A stretch of 64,000 nt of DNA from Kalmusia sp. IMI 367209 (GCA_027946365.1 JAPEUQ010000015.1:806001-870000), one strand, 5' to 3'; shown: positions 27,283 through 41,469, counted from the stretch's first letter. Notes: a model not told the origin generated them from the sequence alone. Numbers and translations are program-made.

Positions 27283-30200
27283 ATGCCGCCGAAGAAGAAA
27301 GGCAATAAGAAAGCCCAGGACGACTGGGAGGCCGACCTAGGCGAGTCCATCGCTCCTCAGGATGGCGCCGAAGAGCCCAAGGCAGAGGAGCCTGCCACCG
27401 AGGACGATGTCGCTGCCAGCGGCCTCATGGCTGCTCTACAGCGACGAGGGAAGAAGAAGAGCAAGAAGGGCGCCCAGCAGGATTTTGTAGAGGGCGAGGA
27501 TCCGGCTGCTGATGGCGCAAACGAGGACATCGCGGCTAAGGCGCCCGAGGAAGCAAACTTCGACGAAGACGATGTGTTCGCGGGCAACTTCAAGCCGAAG
27601 AAGGAGAAGAAAGAGGAGGAGGAGAAGAAGAAGGAAGAAGCACCAAAACCTGTGGACGATGCGCCCAGAGTCAAGACGAAGGCGGAGAAGGAAAAAGAAA
27701 AGAAGGAAAAGGAGAAGCAGCGAAAGAAGGAGATGGTATGTTCATCCAGCACCTCAGTGAGACATGCTTTGCAGTCGTCCCACCCGAATCGCGTTTGGAT
27801 AACTTCTAATTCTCGTCTCTAGGCTGCGAAGAAGAAGGCCAATGCTCCCGCAAAGACTGAAGCCGCAAAACCCACCGAGACCAAAGCCGAAACGTCCGCA
27901 GCAGCTACCCCAGAGCCTGCTGCTGCTGCAGCTCCCGCTACCGCTGGTGGCAAGAAGAAGAAGGTCCCAGCCGCTCTCGCTGCGCTCCAGAAACAGCAAG
28001 AAGAGCGACGAAAGCGCGAAGAGGAAACGGCCCGGCTCCAAGCTGAAGAGAAGGCCAGGATAGAGGAGGAGGAGCGGAGGCTTGAAGAAGAGGAGAAGAA
28101 GAAGGCCGAAGCGAAAGCGCTTAAGAAGCAAAAGGAGAAGGAGAAGATCGAGCAGTTGAAGAAGGAAGGCAAATACCTAACCAAGGCACAAAAGGAAGCC
28201 AAAGCTAGGAACGAGCTGCGCCTGAAGCAGATGCTAGAGAGTGGAGCCACTAAGGTAGAGGCGCTTGACCAGACTGTTGCGGAGAAGAAACGTCCGGTCT
28301 ACGACGATCGCAAGAAAAAGAAGAAGACCCAGGCCGAGATACAAAAGGAAAAGGAGGCGGAAGAGGCAGCGAAAAAGCTCGAGGAGCTGAGAATAGCTGA
28401 AGAACAGGCCGCCGCTGCCGAAGCCGAAGCCCAGAAGGCGCAAGAAGGGGCCGAAGCGAAGAAACCTGAGGAGAGTGACTCGGGCGAGGATTGGGAGGCC
28501 CAGGCCGATGCAATGGATGGCGTCAAGGATAGCTGGGATGCAGATAGCGAAGAGGAAGAAGAGAAGGCGGCTGTTGCTGCAAAGGCCGCAGCCAACGGGA
28601 GGCCGGATACGAAGGCAGCTCCCACCAAATCCGCCCCGGCACCTGCACAGGACGAGGATTCCTCATCAGAGGAAGAGGATGACAGCGAAGAGGAGTCATC
28701 GTCCGACGAAGAGGGCACTGCCGCACAACGGGCCGAGGCTGCACGAAAAGCTGCTGCCGCAGAGCGACGAAAGAAGCAGCACGAAGAGGCGCTTGCAGCC
28801 CGCTCAAAAGACAACCTGCGATCGCCCATCTGCTGTATTCTTGGCCACGTCGATACCGGAAAGACGAAATTGCTGGACAAGATCCGACAGACCAACGTTC
28901 AGGAAGGCGAAGCTGGTGGTATCACGCAGCAGATTGGCGCTACCTATTTCCCTGTCGAGGCGCTACAGAAGAAGACAGCCGTCGTCAACAAGGATAATTC
29001 CTTCAACTTCAATGTTCCCGGTCTGCTCGTCATCGATACCCCTGGTCACGAGTCCTTCACGAATTTGCGATCTCGAGGTTCTTCGCTCTGCAACATTGCT
29101 ATTCTCGTCATCGATATTATGCACGGGCTCGAACCGCAAACGCTTGAGTCCATGAGATTACTAAGAGAAAGAAGAACGCCATTTATTGTTGCTCTCAACA
29201 AGATTGATCGCCTCCTTGACTGGAAGAAGATTGACAACAATGGCTTCGAAGACAGTTTCAACTTACAAAAGGAGCGCGTCAGGAAGGAGTTCGAGGACCG
29301 ATGGACTATGGTACACACCCAATTGCAAGAGCAAGGTTTCAACTCGGAGCTTTTCTACAAGAACAAGAACATGTCGCGTTATGTTTCAGTGTGTCCGACG
29401 TCTGCACACACCGGAGAAGGTATTCCCGACATGATCAAGCTCATCATCAAGCTTACACAGGAGCGCATGACCTCCAACCTTATGTACCTGTCTGAGGTGG
29501 AGTGCACGGTCCTGGAAGTTAAAGTCATTGAAGGCCTCGGCACAACTATCGATGTCGTTCTCTCTAACGGTGTCTTGCACGAGGGCGACCGGATAGTACT
29601 ATGCGGTAACCCAGAGCCTATAGCGACCAACATCCGTGCGCTCTTGACACCAGCAGAGATGAAAGAGCTCCGTGTCAAATCGCAATACGTCCATAACAAG
29701 GAGGTCAAGGCCGCCATGGGTATCAAGATCGCTGCGGATGGTCTTGACAACGCCATTGCCGGTTCGCGCTTGCTTGTCGTCGGTCCAGACGACGACGAAG
29801 AGGACCTTATGGATGAGGTCATGGGCGATCTTGCGCACTTGCTCAGCAAAGTGTCCAAGACTGGTCGTGGTGTGTCGGTACAGGCATCCACTCTCGGTTC
29901 GCTCGAAGCTTTGCTCGAATTCCTCCGCGTCTCCAAAATCCCCGTGGCTACCATCTCTATCGGTCCTGTCTTCAAGAAAGATGTCCTACGCGCTGGTATC
30001 ATGCTCGAGAAAGCAAAGGAATACGCTGTCATGCTCTGCTTCGACGTCAAGGTTGACAAGGAAGCTCGTGCCTACGCGGATGACATCGGCGTCAAGATCT
30101 TTGAAGCTGACATTATCTACCACCTGTTCGACAAATTCACGGCGCACATGAAGCAACTAGAGGAACAGCGAAAGGAAGACAGCAAGATGCTTGCCGTGTT

Positions 30201-30693
30201 CCCCTGCGTTCTCAATCCGATTGCTGTCTTCAACAAAAAAGATCCTATTGTCCTTGGTGTCGACGTTGTCGAGGGTAACCTCAAGATCACCACGCCCATC
30301 GCAGCAATCAAGAAGAACCCCGTCACCGGTGTCAAGGAAATCATCAGTCTTGGCAGAGTGTAAGTTTCTGGTCGCTTTCTTTTTCCTTTCGTCTCGTTCT
30401 CTACCACTTCCAATCCCTTATGCAATACATACTGACCTCAATAACTTAGTACGTCGATTGAACGCGACCACAAGCAGATCCAAGTCTGCAAAAAGGGTCA
30501 ACCCTCCGTCGCTGTCAAGATTGAAGGCCCCAATCAACCGCTCTACGGCCGACATCTCGAGGAGAAAGATACTCTATATAGCCATATCTCACGCGAGTCG
30601 ATCGATACGCTCAAGAACTATTTCAGAGCAGATGTCAGCATGGATGAATGGAAGTTGATCAAACAACTGAAAGAGAGCTTTGATATCATGTAA
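27283..30693 (+). CDS. fun12: Translation initiation factor eIF5B
   Basis: Predicted cytosolic GTPase that promotes 60S subunit joining in translation initiation. Model: join(27283..27735, 27823..30359, 30450..30693), 1077 aa. The N-terminal ~480 residues are highly charged, with Lys/Glu-rich low-complexity blocks typical of fungal eIF5B. The GTPase motifs are GHVDTGKT (492-499), DTPGHE (556-561) and NKID (610-613). Beta-barrel and alpha/beta domains follow. The last 90-nt intron joins SLGRV to [10 protein letters not shown]. The C-terminus ([17 protein letters not shown]) matches the eIF1A-binding domain IV tail. The start [10 protein letters not shown] is family-typical. Confidence 0.96.
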
Positions 30694-31856
30694 CGTGTCA
30701 GCTGGTATCGTCGCTAGACAGAGAATAGGAGTGTGTATGATTCAAGACCTTGTTGTTCTGCTGCGCGTGTTAGACTGTATTCTTTTTTTTCTTCTCTGCT
30801 CAATTGAGATAATAGGGCGTTTGGGGTTGTGCATGGGAGTGGCGTTTGCCCTTGTGTAGCTCGCTGGCATATAACATACGGGTACAGAGCATACCAAAAG
30901 TAGTTTTCGTTTTACTCAAAGTGCAGAAAGAATTGGAGCCTGGAGTGCCTCGCTGTCTTATTATCATGACGAACTGAATTGGCACCACTGCTCCTAAAAC
31001 CACCTGCCACATGCTACACACCTGCTATTATTATACATCAGAGTAGAGACATACCTGATGTAACGTGTGCCGTGGGATGTAACGCACCACACTGCCTCAC
31101 ACGGATCCAATGGCTGACTCTAATTAGTGCATCGACCGATTACCCGATCCGGCAACTATCTTCACTCTCACCTCGCGCTTGCTTCAACCATCCACACATC
31201 GCCCTTCGCATCACGTTGGTCGCTGTAGACAGACCCCGTGTTACATCCTAGCTGCTCGTCGTTACATTTAGGTTGGCAAGCTACCACATGGTTGGGCACC
31301 CGCAGTATCGGCCGCAGCATCGGCCTGGCCGTTGTCGATCGCTGAGTGGCAAAAGCTCGCTCACCGCAACCTGAGCGTAGCGAGAGAATCCTTACACCGT
31401 ACTTTGGTGTAGAGCTGAGGGTGAAAGGCTAGATTGTACTCTTTTTCGTTGTGGTGGGCTGCCTGAGCTGGAGTCGGGCTGATGAGTTCGTTGGTCAAGG
31501 CATGAAAGTAAACAGACGTGAAGCCGAGAGGAAAAGGAGGTTTCACAGAGTTGGAAGCCATTGCATGTAGGATATGCTGTGATTTCTATGCTACGAGGGA
31601 ATACCAGATTCCTTTAAAACAAGAACGCTACAATAATGCCTTTCCGCTGATCTATAAAACGAGTGACTCCATGAATGCTGCCGTATGCTAAATCGTGTTG
31701 GTATGGAACGCCGGTATATGCTGATGATGCTATGCTATGCTACGCTATGATGTTGAACGACGAGATGAAAAAGTAGCAAAGAATCAAGGAAACATGTGTT
31801 TGGGTCGTGACGATGCGACTGGGATGGACCAAGTACCGCGAAGCGATCTAGAGCCT
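30694..31856. other. Intergenic, convergent 3' ends
   Basis: About 1.16 kb between convergent genes. I see no gene, only short frames without content. Confidence 0.55.
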
Positions 31857-33492
31857 TTAGACTTCATCCCATACACCGGAGGGGCTGAAAACATTCTCGA
31901 CGACTCTCATATCGTCAAGGTTCAGTTTTTCGGAAACAAATCCGATCTTTTGCTCTTGTGAGATGCGTGCAAATGCACCGACGCACCACTGCATCCGGTC
32001 CTGGTCACCCTGTCGCATGTAGTAGCTGGACACTACATCAAGCGGCAAGAACATGTTCTCAGTAGCAGCGAACGAAGTGTTTTGCGTACAGTATTGTACA
32101 GAGCGACAAACCAACGATGCATATTCAGACATGCGCGGCTGCAGCGCAGCTGGGGTAGCATAATTGGGGGTTTCGGATAGAGGAAGGTGCTTGTAAAGGA
32201 TCTGCCTGGCTTCAAGAATGAGAAGCTGAGAGATCCAATACAGGCAATAATTTGTGCATGCTTCGATCGAGATGAATTGAAGAGGGAATGGAACCGAATC
32301 TGCGCTTACTTGGGCGGCCGGAAATGTCCACGGACTAGACATGTTCGACTGAAGCAGCTCATACCATGGCGTGATAGACTGTTCGAGCGTAGCTAAGTCA
32401 TCCAAGATAGCTAACACAGCAGGTGTTGCTGTCGGTCCAGCGGAAGAGGCGACACTGTCAGTGTGGCTGAGGATATTCGGTAGAGGAAGAATACGCTCGC
32501 TCCATTGGAAGTATAGGTCATTTTGATTAGTTCGAGGCACAGAGTGTATCTGACGAGCCAGATGTCGAAAGGAGGGAGACGAGCACGGATATGAACGTCT
32601 ACTTGAGATGGCTTCGAATAAACCCTGATTCAGAATGTATACGTGGAGCTCTTCAGGAGCCATGTTCTCCATCGAAAGATTCAAGAGACGCGTCGCACCT
32701 TCGATATGGGTAAGTTGGCTTGTGCCACCGCCATTAGACATGAATAATTCTGTAGAGCTCATTACAAGCGTTGTCGCGAGCAAATATTTTCTTTCAGTGG
32801 CATCAAGCTCTGGAAGAGCTTTCTGGACCATCTGAAGGGCGTTCAGGTAAATGCCCCCGGCCTGGTTCAATAGATTTGCATCTTGGTATTGCGTCCCGAT
32901 AAAAGAAGCGGCCAGGGCTCCAATGGCGGTATCGAGAATAGCAGATTGCCCCACCCAAGATGGAAGTAGTAGTCTCCAGCCCCCACATTCATTGCCGATT
33001 GATAGTGGGTCTGTAGACGTCTTGCCAGGTCCGTAACGTCGGTAGTAAAGATCAAGGAATAGCTCGAGCAACCGGTGAATGTTTCCGGGTTCCGTAAGTG
33101 CGAGCATTGCCTTTGAGGCATCCCCCGAGCCCAAAGACATGGTAGCTGTTCCTCGTGAAGAGGAAGGAAGTGAAGTGGCTAGCATGTCTAGGAGTTGGGG
33201 TGGCGAAGCCGTAGGCTGTGACGCCAAGTCCAAAACCAGGTGTTTCTGCGCGCTCTGACCCCGGTTCCACGTGGGCGGTGGCCCAGTAGAGTTAACGTTG
33301 ATGAATATGTGGCCCATGTCGTAGCCGCCACATGGTTTGTTTGTTGCCACACATTCACTGCATCGTGGTTTCTTCTTGTCGCACTAGTAGTATGAGCAAG
33401 GCTGTTAATTCTGATATGCGGGTAAAACTCACGTGGACCCTACTCTCCCTGCAAGGCTTGCAAAATCCTCTTCTTTGCGGTTCTGGAAGCAT
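31857..33492 (-). CDS. Zn2Cys6 transcription factor, Fungal_trans_2-like
   Basis: Predicted nuclear regulator. Model: complement(join(31857..33383, 33433..33492)), 528 aa. The zinc cluster is formed only after splicing of a 49-nt intron. Exon 1 encodes MLPEPQRRGFCKPCRESRVH with the first two Cys, and exon 2 begins CDKKKPRCSECVATNKPC, giving C-x2-C-x6-C-x6-C-x2-C-x6-C. The long helical region that follows (SAILDTAIGALAASFIGTQY, ERKYLLATTLVMSSTELF) resembles the Fungal_trans_2 (DUF3468) type. The regulated genes cannot be told from context; eIF5B is the only near neighbour. Starting at a downstream codon would remove half of the zinc cluster, so the upstream mini-exon is important. Confidence 0.85.
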
Positions 33493-36266
33493 CTGAAAGT
33501 AGTACTTTGCGAAGATTTGTGTGATGGGCAATGAAAGGTGTGTTATCGCGGCAGCTCAAGAAACTCCAATTGGGACTTTGTAGGATGAGAGGAAATCTTG
33601 CAAACTAGTGTGCCGTTATTCAGGGTATCGCTTGACCTTTCATACTTGTTCGTAGTGCAGTCATTTAAAGACATAGCATTGTGGCTCACTTACACCGCCG
33701 CATTCACAGTGAGGTCGACCTTCGCGATTTGAGCGTCCCCGCTGAGTCGAAGTACAAACAGGCTACTGGAAGGGTCTGGAAGTACTGGTAGGTGGCATTA
33801 ACTGATCTAAGCGGTGTTTCCCGTCCAGACACATGGTCCTGTCGTTGTACGTCCGGGCAGAGATCCATGACCGAAACCGATGCCGTCAAATCAGGCCAGC
33901 TACGACTCCACACTGTGATTGACGGAGCCGACCGGGCCTTCCCAGCTCCTCGTGAAGAACTGCCATTTGTCGAGGTCATCTTCGCGTTACTTAGCCGGAC
34001 TCATGGTCGGTTAGGTCGCAGTTGGAGAGCGGGACGGGTAGCCTCATGGGGTCCAATCAACAAAAGTGGTTTCGCGGCCTGACTCTACGATTCGGCAAGT
34101 AGGCATTCGGAGGGTCCAATTCACGATGGTGTAGATGCGGTGTGGCGAGCACAGGGAGCGCCAGTGTTAGCGTCCGTGGACAGCCCTATAAGGCTGGCCA
34201 TGCTGAGCGTCTCACCGTACACAGTGGCATGCAGCGGCCCGCCGATCTGAAACAGTTGTCCATTGCTATTCGTGGATGCCAGATTGCGATGCAGAAACCA
34301 CATCTACGACGCGCTTGTAAGGCAATTGGGAGGGCACATGAGGATGCAGGCGGAAGGGGAAAGGAGGTGTGAGGTGCAAGGCCTGGGGAAGATCCGAGGC
34401 AAGCGCCGGCGTTATCGGAGGTTAGGTGCGGTCGATTGCCCAGAGGCAGCGCTTCTCGCTCATGGACGCTCTCGACAGTGTCACGACGGTTCCTTCTAGG
34501 CAGCAATTGCTCGTCGGCCGCGCTCAGCGTATCCGCCTATTCTACACCAAATCCGCGTTCGGAGGCGCCCCGTCTCAGGCTGCGAACGGGAGATCTACGT
34601 TGCTTCTATCATTAGATGTGCTGCGAGACATCTCGTCCAATCACACCTCAGCATCTGCTTATCCAACCCTACCCTGTCTCACCGCGCTTGAGTAGGCCTC
34701 CAACGCTTCGACAACGTTCATCCTCCTCACAGCCGCTGCCGCGACCTCGGTCCAGCTTTGGTCGCTTCTGTGAGACCCATCGCCGGCCTGATGGCCACAA
34801 TAAGAGCCTCGCCGTTGCTATTCTTACCGGACGAGCTACGAGGGGGTGATATATGGAAGAGGAGACGTCGCGTATATTAGCACAGGCAAAAGTCATTGGT
34901 CTCACAGTTGCGGCATCGACAATGAACGTTGAAGGAGTATGCGCTTTGTGAGTCCTTGCAGCATGTATGATACAGTACTTGTATTTACTGACCTTGCACC
35001 ACTCTTGTAGTACGCTTCGATGCGCTAATATTGAAAACTCAAGCCGACAAAGGAATGCAAACTGGAACACATTCTTGCAAACCCACGATAGTTTTTCCAT
35101 CTCACCGAATCAATGCTCAGCGCAACGGAGCTCAAACAAAGCACGATCCTGCTTGGTTATACTGAGAGGGTGACTGACCTCGAGCACATTTGCACATGAG
35201 CATATATATATATATAGGTCCGGATTCGAAGCCTGGGGCCTGCATTGTGTAGATTGGGATGAAATCGCCCTCGATGATTTTCACGATTTCAATTTAGATC
35301 TATACATTCCACAGCCGATGTGAGCAACTCTACAATGCCGATACCGACTCTTGACTCGGAACTAGGAAGAAGAACATCGTGACGTGCGATTTCATCTTGC
35401 ACGTCACTTGCACGTCAGTACGAGTTGGTGTAATAAGAGCAACAAAGGTAGCAATATCATCGTGCGCGCTAGCTTCAACGACCACCCTGTATCGTCCTTA
35501 AATTGGCGGTGCTGCTGAGAAAGGAAGACGTCACAAAAAGTCACAAGGAAGTGGAAGGATATATTCCAGACTAAAGGAGGGCTACGCATGATATATTATC
35601 ACACCCAATGATGGATTGTGGAGAACAATGCATGGACGGACTGGCACGGCGAACACGGGATCAGACACTAAGGCAAAATTCGAGGAACCAAACGCACCCG
35701 TCGAACAGATAATAAGGAGGCGGCAGGTCTCGGCCACTAGACAGGGGCACACGAAGTCGAGCGACTTTATTTGCAACCTCAAGCTATCCGACTTAACTGT
35801 CATCAGTGCTTTACCATGAGTTTCTCGAATTTTGCTACAAAGGCACCCGTTTTTTTTTTTTACAGAAATAGGTCAAAGGTTCGATAACCCCTTGCGGGTC
35901 AAGTTATCCTATGATACGTGAATCAGTCACCCAACCTTTTAGATATAGCCGTATATCGCACACATCGTGTGGCAGAGACAGAACGACTGTCATTGTTACG
36001 CCATTTCGATTGCACGGAACGTACCAAAGGACGTTGAGATTGAGGTACTATTTCCTTGGAGCAGTATTTATTCGTCTCGAGACCATTTCTTACTTACTAT
36101 CCTCGATCTGTTCAAAATATCATTCATGTTCAGACTTGTGCGGTCATCTCATCGATACCTTCAGACCGACCAGAACTTGCGTTTTTATTTCTTCAAAAGT
36201 CTCCCATAATTTTGCTTCGTTACACACCCTCTTTCTTGTGAAATCTTTATCCTTAAATCTATTTCA
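33493..36266. other. Gene-poor interval
   Basis: About 2.8 kb upstream of the Zn2Cys6 gene. It includes an (AT)n run near 35202-35216 and a poly-T run near 35849-35861. Short frames on both strands lack recognisable domains and splice-supported continuity. I cannot support a gene here. Confidence 0.5.
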
Positions 36267-36340
36267 ATGCAACAAGCTAACTTGTCCCTAACTCCAACAA
36301 ACACCGACACGAGAAGCGTTAGATTCGTATCTCACCATCA

Positions 36341-37791
36341 ATGAAGGTATCACAACCAGATGCAAGCAAAGTAACCTCAACTCACAGTAAGTGAGCAAGA
36401 TGTTCAGAAACTATAGTTGGTCGAAATGCTGTATTTTGTGGCTTGTTAGCCTGCGCTATACACCACACACGTTGATTCTTTGAATGTTTACCACTGATAA
36501 ATCTACCCGCAAAGCTCTTCAGTGTGTTACTGTACGCAACATGATCGTATGCTAACAGGACACAAATCTAGAGAAGTGTTATACGGTGAGTTCCCCTAGG
36601 ATGCCTAATTCCTACGAAGATTCTGCATAGATGCTGGCGGGGTTCGTCTAATGCAACCGCAGATCAAAGGGACACTGGCAAGTACATTCTGTCTATCGAA
36701 TCGATTACCTCTGAAAGTACAAAATATTTCCATATGGACCGATTAACAGCTGTTCTCCGCTTGCAAAACTAATGAATTGCCAATTTAGGAAGCAAATTTA
36801 GTGAGTTAATAGTCACACTCTTGCAATGCACCCTAATCTCCATTTCTAGCTTTTACCATGTTTTCCACCGTAGAGGACGAAACGTCCGCTAATATTACGT
36901 CTCGCTTTCCCGTACAGGTTGGAAAGCGCCAACGTGCGTGGTCGCCGGGAACCCGGTCACCGTCGGGGATCAACCCCACGCCAGGTGAGCCAACTCGAAA
37001 CAGTGACCCTCTCCGAAGCTTTTCCTCCACTAACAGAAAAGGTGAAAGTGGCAACTGCAACATTATCTCGCTTCGCTATGGATCTCATGCACCTACCAGC
37101 AGAGCCTCGATGCATTCTTTTACTTCCGTAACAACACCATCCTTGAGCTACTGCAGGGAGAGTCCGCCGCTCAGTTGTAAGGCCAGCAACGATGCTCTTG
37201 CCTTCAGTTGATCCGTGGACTTTTCTCGAATGGACATTGCCGCAAGACTCTAGCAGGCTAGATTCTTGCGGCCAAAGCACGTCTCACCACCTCGAGCATT
37301 GAGCATTGCCCCCTAGCACTGGCATGTGAGCTGCCAGATCGAGCTCCAGATACAACGATGGCGTCGCCCATTATAACTGTATTCGGTAAGATCAAGCCCC
37401 GGATTACGCAATCTTGGTGACCTTTTCTGTCCATGCATTTCGGCCTGCAGACCACGACGCTGTTGTGAGCCTAGCTCGCTCGGCGCATGCCGAGGACTTT
37501 CTACGATGGACACTAACGGCGCAGGTACGGTGGGGACTCTGATTATGACAGTAGGATGTCGGATGAACGCAGATGGAGAATACATGCACCGAAGGTTGCT
37601 GCCCTGAAATCGCTTCTCTTCTCAAGCAACGGGAGAGGGCGCCAAAGCGATTGGAGAGCACTCACTATCTTTCACGTTTCGTGTATGCAAGAAGCTGCGC
37701 TTCGGTGTCGCCGCGATACACGTCTCTCACTGATTCGAGACTGGTTAGCCTAGTCGTTTACCATGATGATGGTTTTGCCGCTCTGCAGTGA
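36341..37791 (+). other. Spliced-gene-like region, gene or pseudogene, unresolved
   Basis: The plus strand carries several intron-like segments with good signals: 36387-36558 (GTAAGT to GCTAACAG), 36586-36630 (GTGAGT to CATAG), 36801-36849 (GTGAGT, CTAAT, TTCTAG) and 36985-37036 (GTGAGC to CTAACAG). From the ATG at 36341 a frame can be carried through most of these to about 37131 with consistent phase. One join (36682-36788) needs a weak GTACAT donor. Beyond 37262 further open blocks follow, ending in an open frame from 37573 to a stop at 37791. More than one frame stays open around 36920-37130, so I cannot settle the model. I do not recognise the protein. Read it as a possible small multi-exon or decaying gene. 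Confidence 0.3.
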
Positions 37792-38682
37792 CAATGAATG
37801 CAGACTGCACACCTTCATCATAGGTTGCCTGATCTCTCGGAAGATGCAGCCACCACCATTCGATCCTATCGATCCTATCGACCCTTTCCAGATTTTTTTT
37901 TCCAATCTCTAATCTGACAAATCTAGCACTCTTCGTTTTCATCTCCCCACCACCACATGTTCATTGGCGCTAACCGGATCGGGTCATGTGCATGTCCGCT
38001 TCTCCAGCCATCCTGTATGTACGCACGATCCTAGTAGCATCGAGTTGAACCCAACCCAAGTCCGAAGAGAACAGCCTCGCGAACGGTCGCCACACTTGTC
38101 CCATCCCAGCAAGCTTCGCTCGTCAAGATGAAACGAAGTGTCTTGCGGAGGTGCTCGTGCGCATCTCTCTACCTGAAACGACTCCTTTCTCTACAAAGTA
38201 GGTATTCATAGTTACATTGCTCAAACTTCTTATTGAGCTCAAGATCTACCCGAGTGAGGCGAAGTCGCCCGAAACGAAGTGACATACACCCACAAAAGGT
38301 GTCGCACAGCATGAATCGCGCGAGTACTTTGACAAGGTCTCAACAAGTCACGCAATTCGATTCAACATCTTTTATCTTTCGTGGGGGAGATCCAAGCTTC
38401 CTGCGAGTCCCAATGGGTACCTTCGGGTACTCGTGGGTGATGACATACTCATGTTCGGTGGCCTTCGGGCTACTCGACGGATAAATCGTGCGGAAGGATC
38501 GACCGCTCAACCGTTCGGGATACATGTTCGGGCCAGTCGAGCTACAGCTCTCTCCCACGCTTTACGCATGGCCGAACTGCGAAAGATTCACTCATGACTA
38601 AGATCCTTCGTGGAAGGACGCAGGAAACCGAGCCGGACGGATACAGATGGGCGTCTTGGTCAGACCGGCTTCACGTGGATCC

Positions 38683-38712
38683 GTGTGCGTGTGTGTGTGT
38701 GTGTGTGTGTGC
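38683..38712. repeat. (GT)n microsatellite
   Basis: About 15 GT units with one interruption near the start. A simple repeat with no coding context. Confidence 0.9.
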
Positions 38713-41438
38713 CACGCGAGCGAGCCTTTTGAGGTGTCGCTTAACTGTTTGGATGTTGTGCATTGTTAGGATTCGTCGCTTGCGCCACCCTCCAGCGATG
38801 TGTAATCTCATTCACACCTCTCGCTGTTAAAGCTGCCGAAAGAGCGAGCGCGAACATACGTCCTCCTCATCCTTTCGTCCACTACCCGATACCCTCATCC
38901 GCTCCACATTGAGTGCTCACGATAGGCAGTGTGACCTGTCATCTTACCAAGGCAGCAGCACCATTCGCTATCGTGGGCTTCTCCACACTCCGCCCAGAAA
39001 CCAGGCAAACGGACTACGTGGAACCGTACGAACGCTTGATTGTCGATTCGGGACCACGGGCTGCACGCCTGCAGTGCTAGCTGGTGGCTTCCAAGGCGGA
39101 GACCACGTTCCTGGGAAGAGCTTTTTTTTTTTCCTTCTCCCTGACTATGCCTATAGACGAGGTGTGTCAGAAAACGTAACGCGGCGAGTGGATAGCTGCC
39201 TCGTGGACGCAGCAAGGCTCGAGGCCAACACAACCAGCAAGATGCAAACAATCCCACGCTATCGTGCAGCATCTGACGGTTCCGTCCTGCAGGTCTCACA
39301 TTGTTGAGCGCAAAGTTCATCAAGATGGCGAGGTTGTGGGGATTATTGAATTGTGGTCGCGTGGGGGGAGCAAAAAAACATGACGCTGCTGCTGGGGAAG
39401 GCTGTGAGTGGCTGGCAGTGCCACCGTTTTCTGACGTCGCATCGTCGCTGGCTCGCAACCCCAGGGCCAAAAACATGACGATGCATTAACAAGCACATGG
39501 GCTCTGGGTCGTCTGCTTCCCCACGCAGAGGACCTTCAGCGATTCGTAGCTGGAAGCTTGATTGTTTCTCCACACGGCATGCGCACGCTGCATGATGCAG
39601 CGCATCATCACAAGCGTACCACACCACGGTCGCGTTCCACTGTGCGCACTGTGCCGGGCGATTTCCACGTGCGTCGCGACTTTATCGTGGAGGACTGGCT
39701 CGCTCGCTTTCTTCGCCGGAAAAGCTTCACCGGACTGGACCTTGGTGGTCCAAGTGACGCAAATGGCGAGGCCGAAGTGCAGTATGCTTGCTGATATGCG
39801 GCGCGTCAAAAGGGTTGGAAAAAGAAGCGAAAAAAACGTTGCCAGAGCCGCAGGAGGATTTTGACAAACTCACCTTAGTGCGTTGGCTCCACCGCGAGCC
39901 GCGTGCTCGAGGGCGGGTGATGGTCCCTCATGATCGACGGCTCGCTTTTCAGAAGGATGAATCCTTCGCGTCTGCCACACACTATCAACGGCTCGATCGA
40001 AAATCGGTCAGGCAGCCAGCAGCCAAAGGAGCTTCCTTCCCGCGTACTTGATGCAAGGTCACCTTTTTTTTTCTTGCGTTGCTTGCCTTATGCTCGTTAC
40101 AAACCACCATGGTAAGCAAGGCCAGAAGTTGGACTTGCATGTAGGTACGTACACACACATGCACATGTTCGCGATGGCGTACAAAGCAAATGTATGTACG
40201 CTCGGTTTTCGCCGACGGGTATGCACTACCTAGCTCGCTTAGCGTACACTAGTCGAGGGAGATTAGATAGGATGGAAATGGCATAGGGCAAGGCGCAATT
40301 GCTTGTGAGTAGCGGCACGTTTCTCATGCGTTGGAAGGGATCCCTTCTCGCCGCGATGGCGCCGAGCGCGCGTCTGTAACTGCCTTCTATGAAGGGTAAA
40401 AGCCAAAGAAATGATGTTACTTCGTGGCTTTCGTGGCTGTTACACGCACCCACTGTAGCCGTCGTGATAGGCAGCGCTCCATATCACATCAAAACATTGG
40501 CAAGGAGAAGGAGAAGAAGGAGAAGAAGAAGAAGCGCTCGAAACACGGGTGCAGAGGGGCAGGCACGGTTACCATTTACCACAATCATCACACCACATGC
40601 GGCCAATTGCCTTGTTTTTCTTCCTAATGATTACGTAGAGTTGCACCGCGTCGCTGAACCTAGAAACATGGCTTGCGTCGATACAGTATTGTACATATGG
40701 CCCCAAGGCCAGCAGCCAGCCCCGTCGTCCTCCTGCTCGTCCTCGTCCTCGTCCCCTGAACGAAAAAAAAAAGCCCCAATCACTCCCTCTTTCCCCCGCA
40801 ATCCACCATCCAATCTGGGCCAGACGTGCTTCGATCCCCCAGTCCCCGTCTCCCAATCCTTCGGCCGTTAAGCGTGCGAATGGGCAAAGTGCCGCGCCGT
40901 GGCCCGGCCCGAGGTAAGACAACGCCCAAGCCGCCCGATTCCTCTTCCAGGGCGACATGGACATGGCTACGAAACGCAGACGAGAAACAGAGAGCGTCAA
41001 TCGCCTTCCTTTCTGTGCTACTTGATGAACCCTTTTGTGGCTGGCGCGACCTGAGGCTTGGGGTCGGCGTGAAGGAGTCACGGTGTGGTAGATGCTCTCT
41101 GATGGCGACACCTAGTGTACGACGTTTGGTTTTCTGACAGAGCGAGCAGGTGGGGGTTGGCTGAGTGTGCGTCTTTGCTTGGAGAGGAGGACGTTGTACG
41201 CTGACGCAGAGAGTGTTGAGGCGTGGGATCATGGCCCAACGCTGGAGTGAAGCGGAACCGTCAGGCGGGTTGGCAGCCTTCCCATTACCCATCCCACGTC
41301 CTTTGACTGTCACGCTGGCCTGGCCTTGCGGCCGCAACAGAAAACAGACCGGGGCGGGGTGGAGGAATCGCCCTGCATCGGGTGCGCTGCAAGAACGCTC
41401 CCAGCATGCATTGCGAACGACTGCATCTCTCGCACGAT

Positions 41439-41439
<1 letters not shown>

Positions 41440-41468
<29 letters not shown>
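41440..41468. repeat. (CTG)n trinucleotide repeat
   Basis: About nine CTG units with one interruption. Not inside a supported gene. Confidence 0.85.

Positions 41469-41469
<1 letters not shown>

Noticed and set aside
34669..35100. 143-codon minus-strand open frame
   Set aside because: No recognisable protein features and no fitting promoter or splice context.
38041..38070. tRNA T-arm-like sequence on the minus strand
   Set aside because: The stem next to the GGTTCAACT-like loop does not pair and no acceptor or anticodon arm is found.
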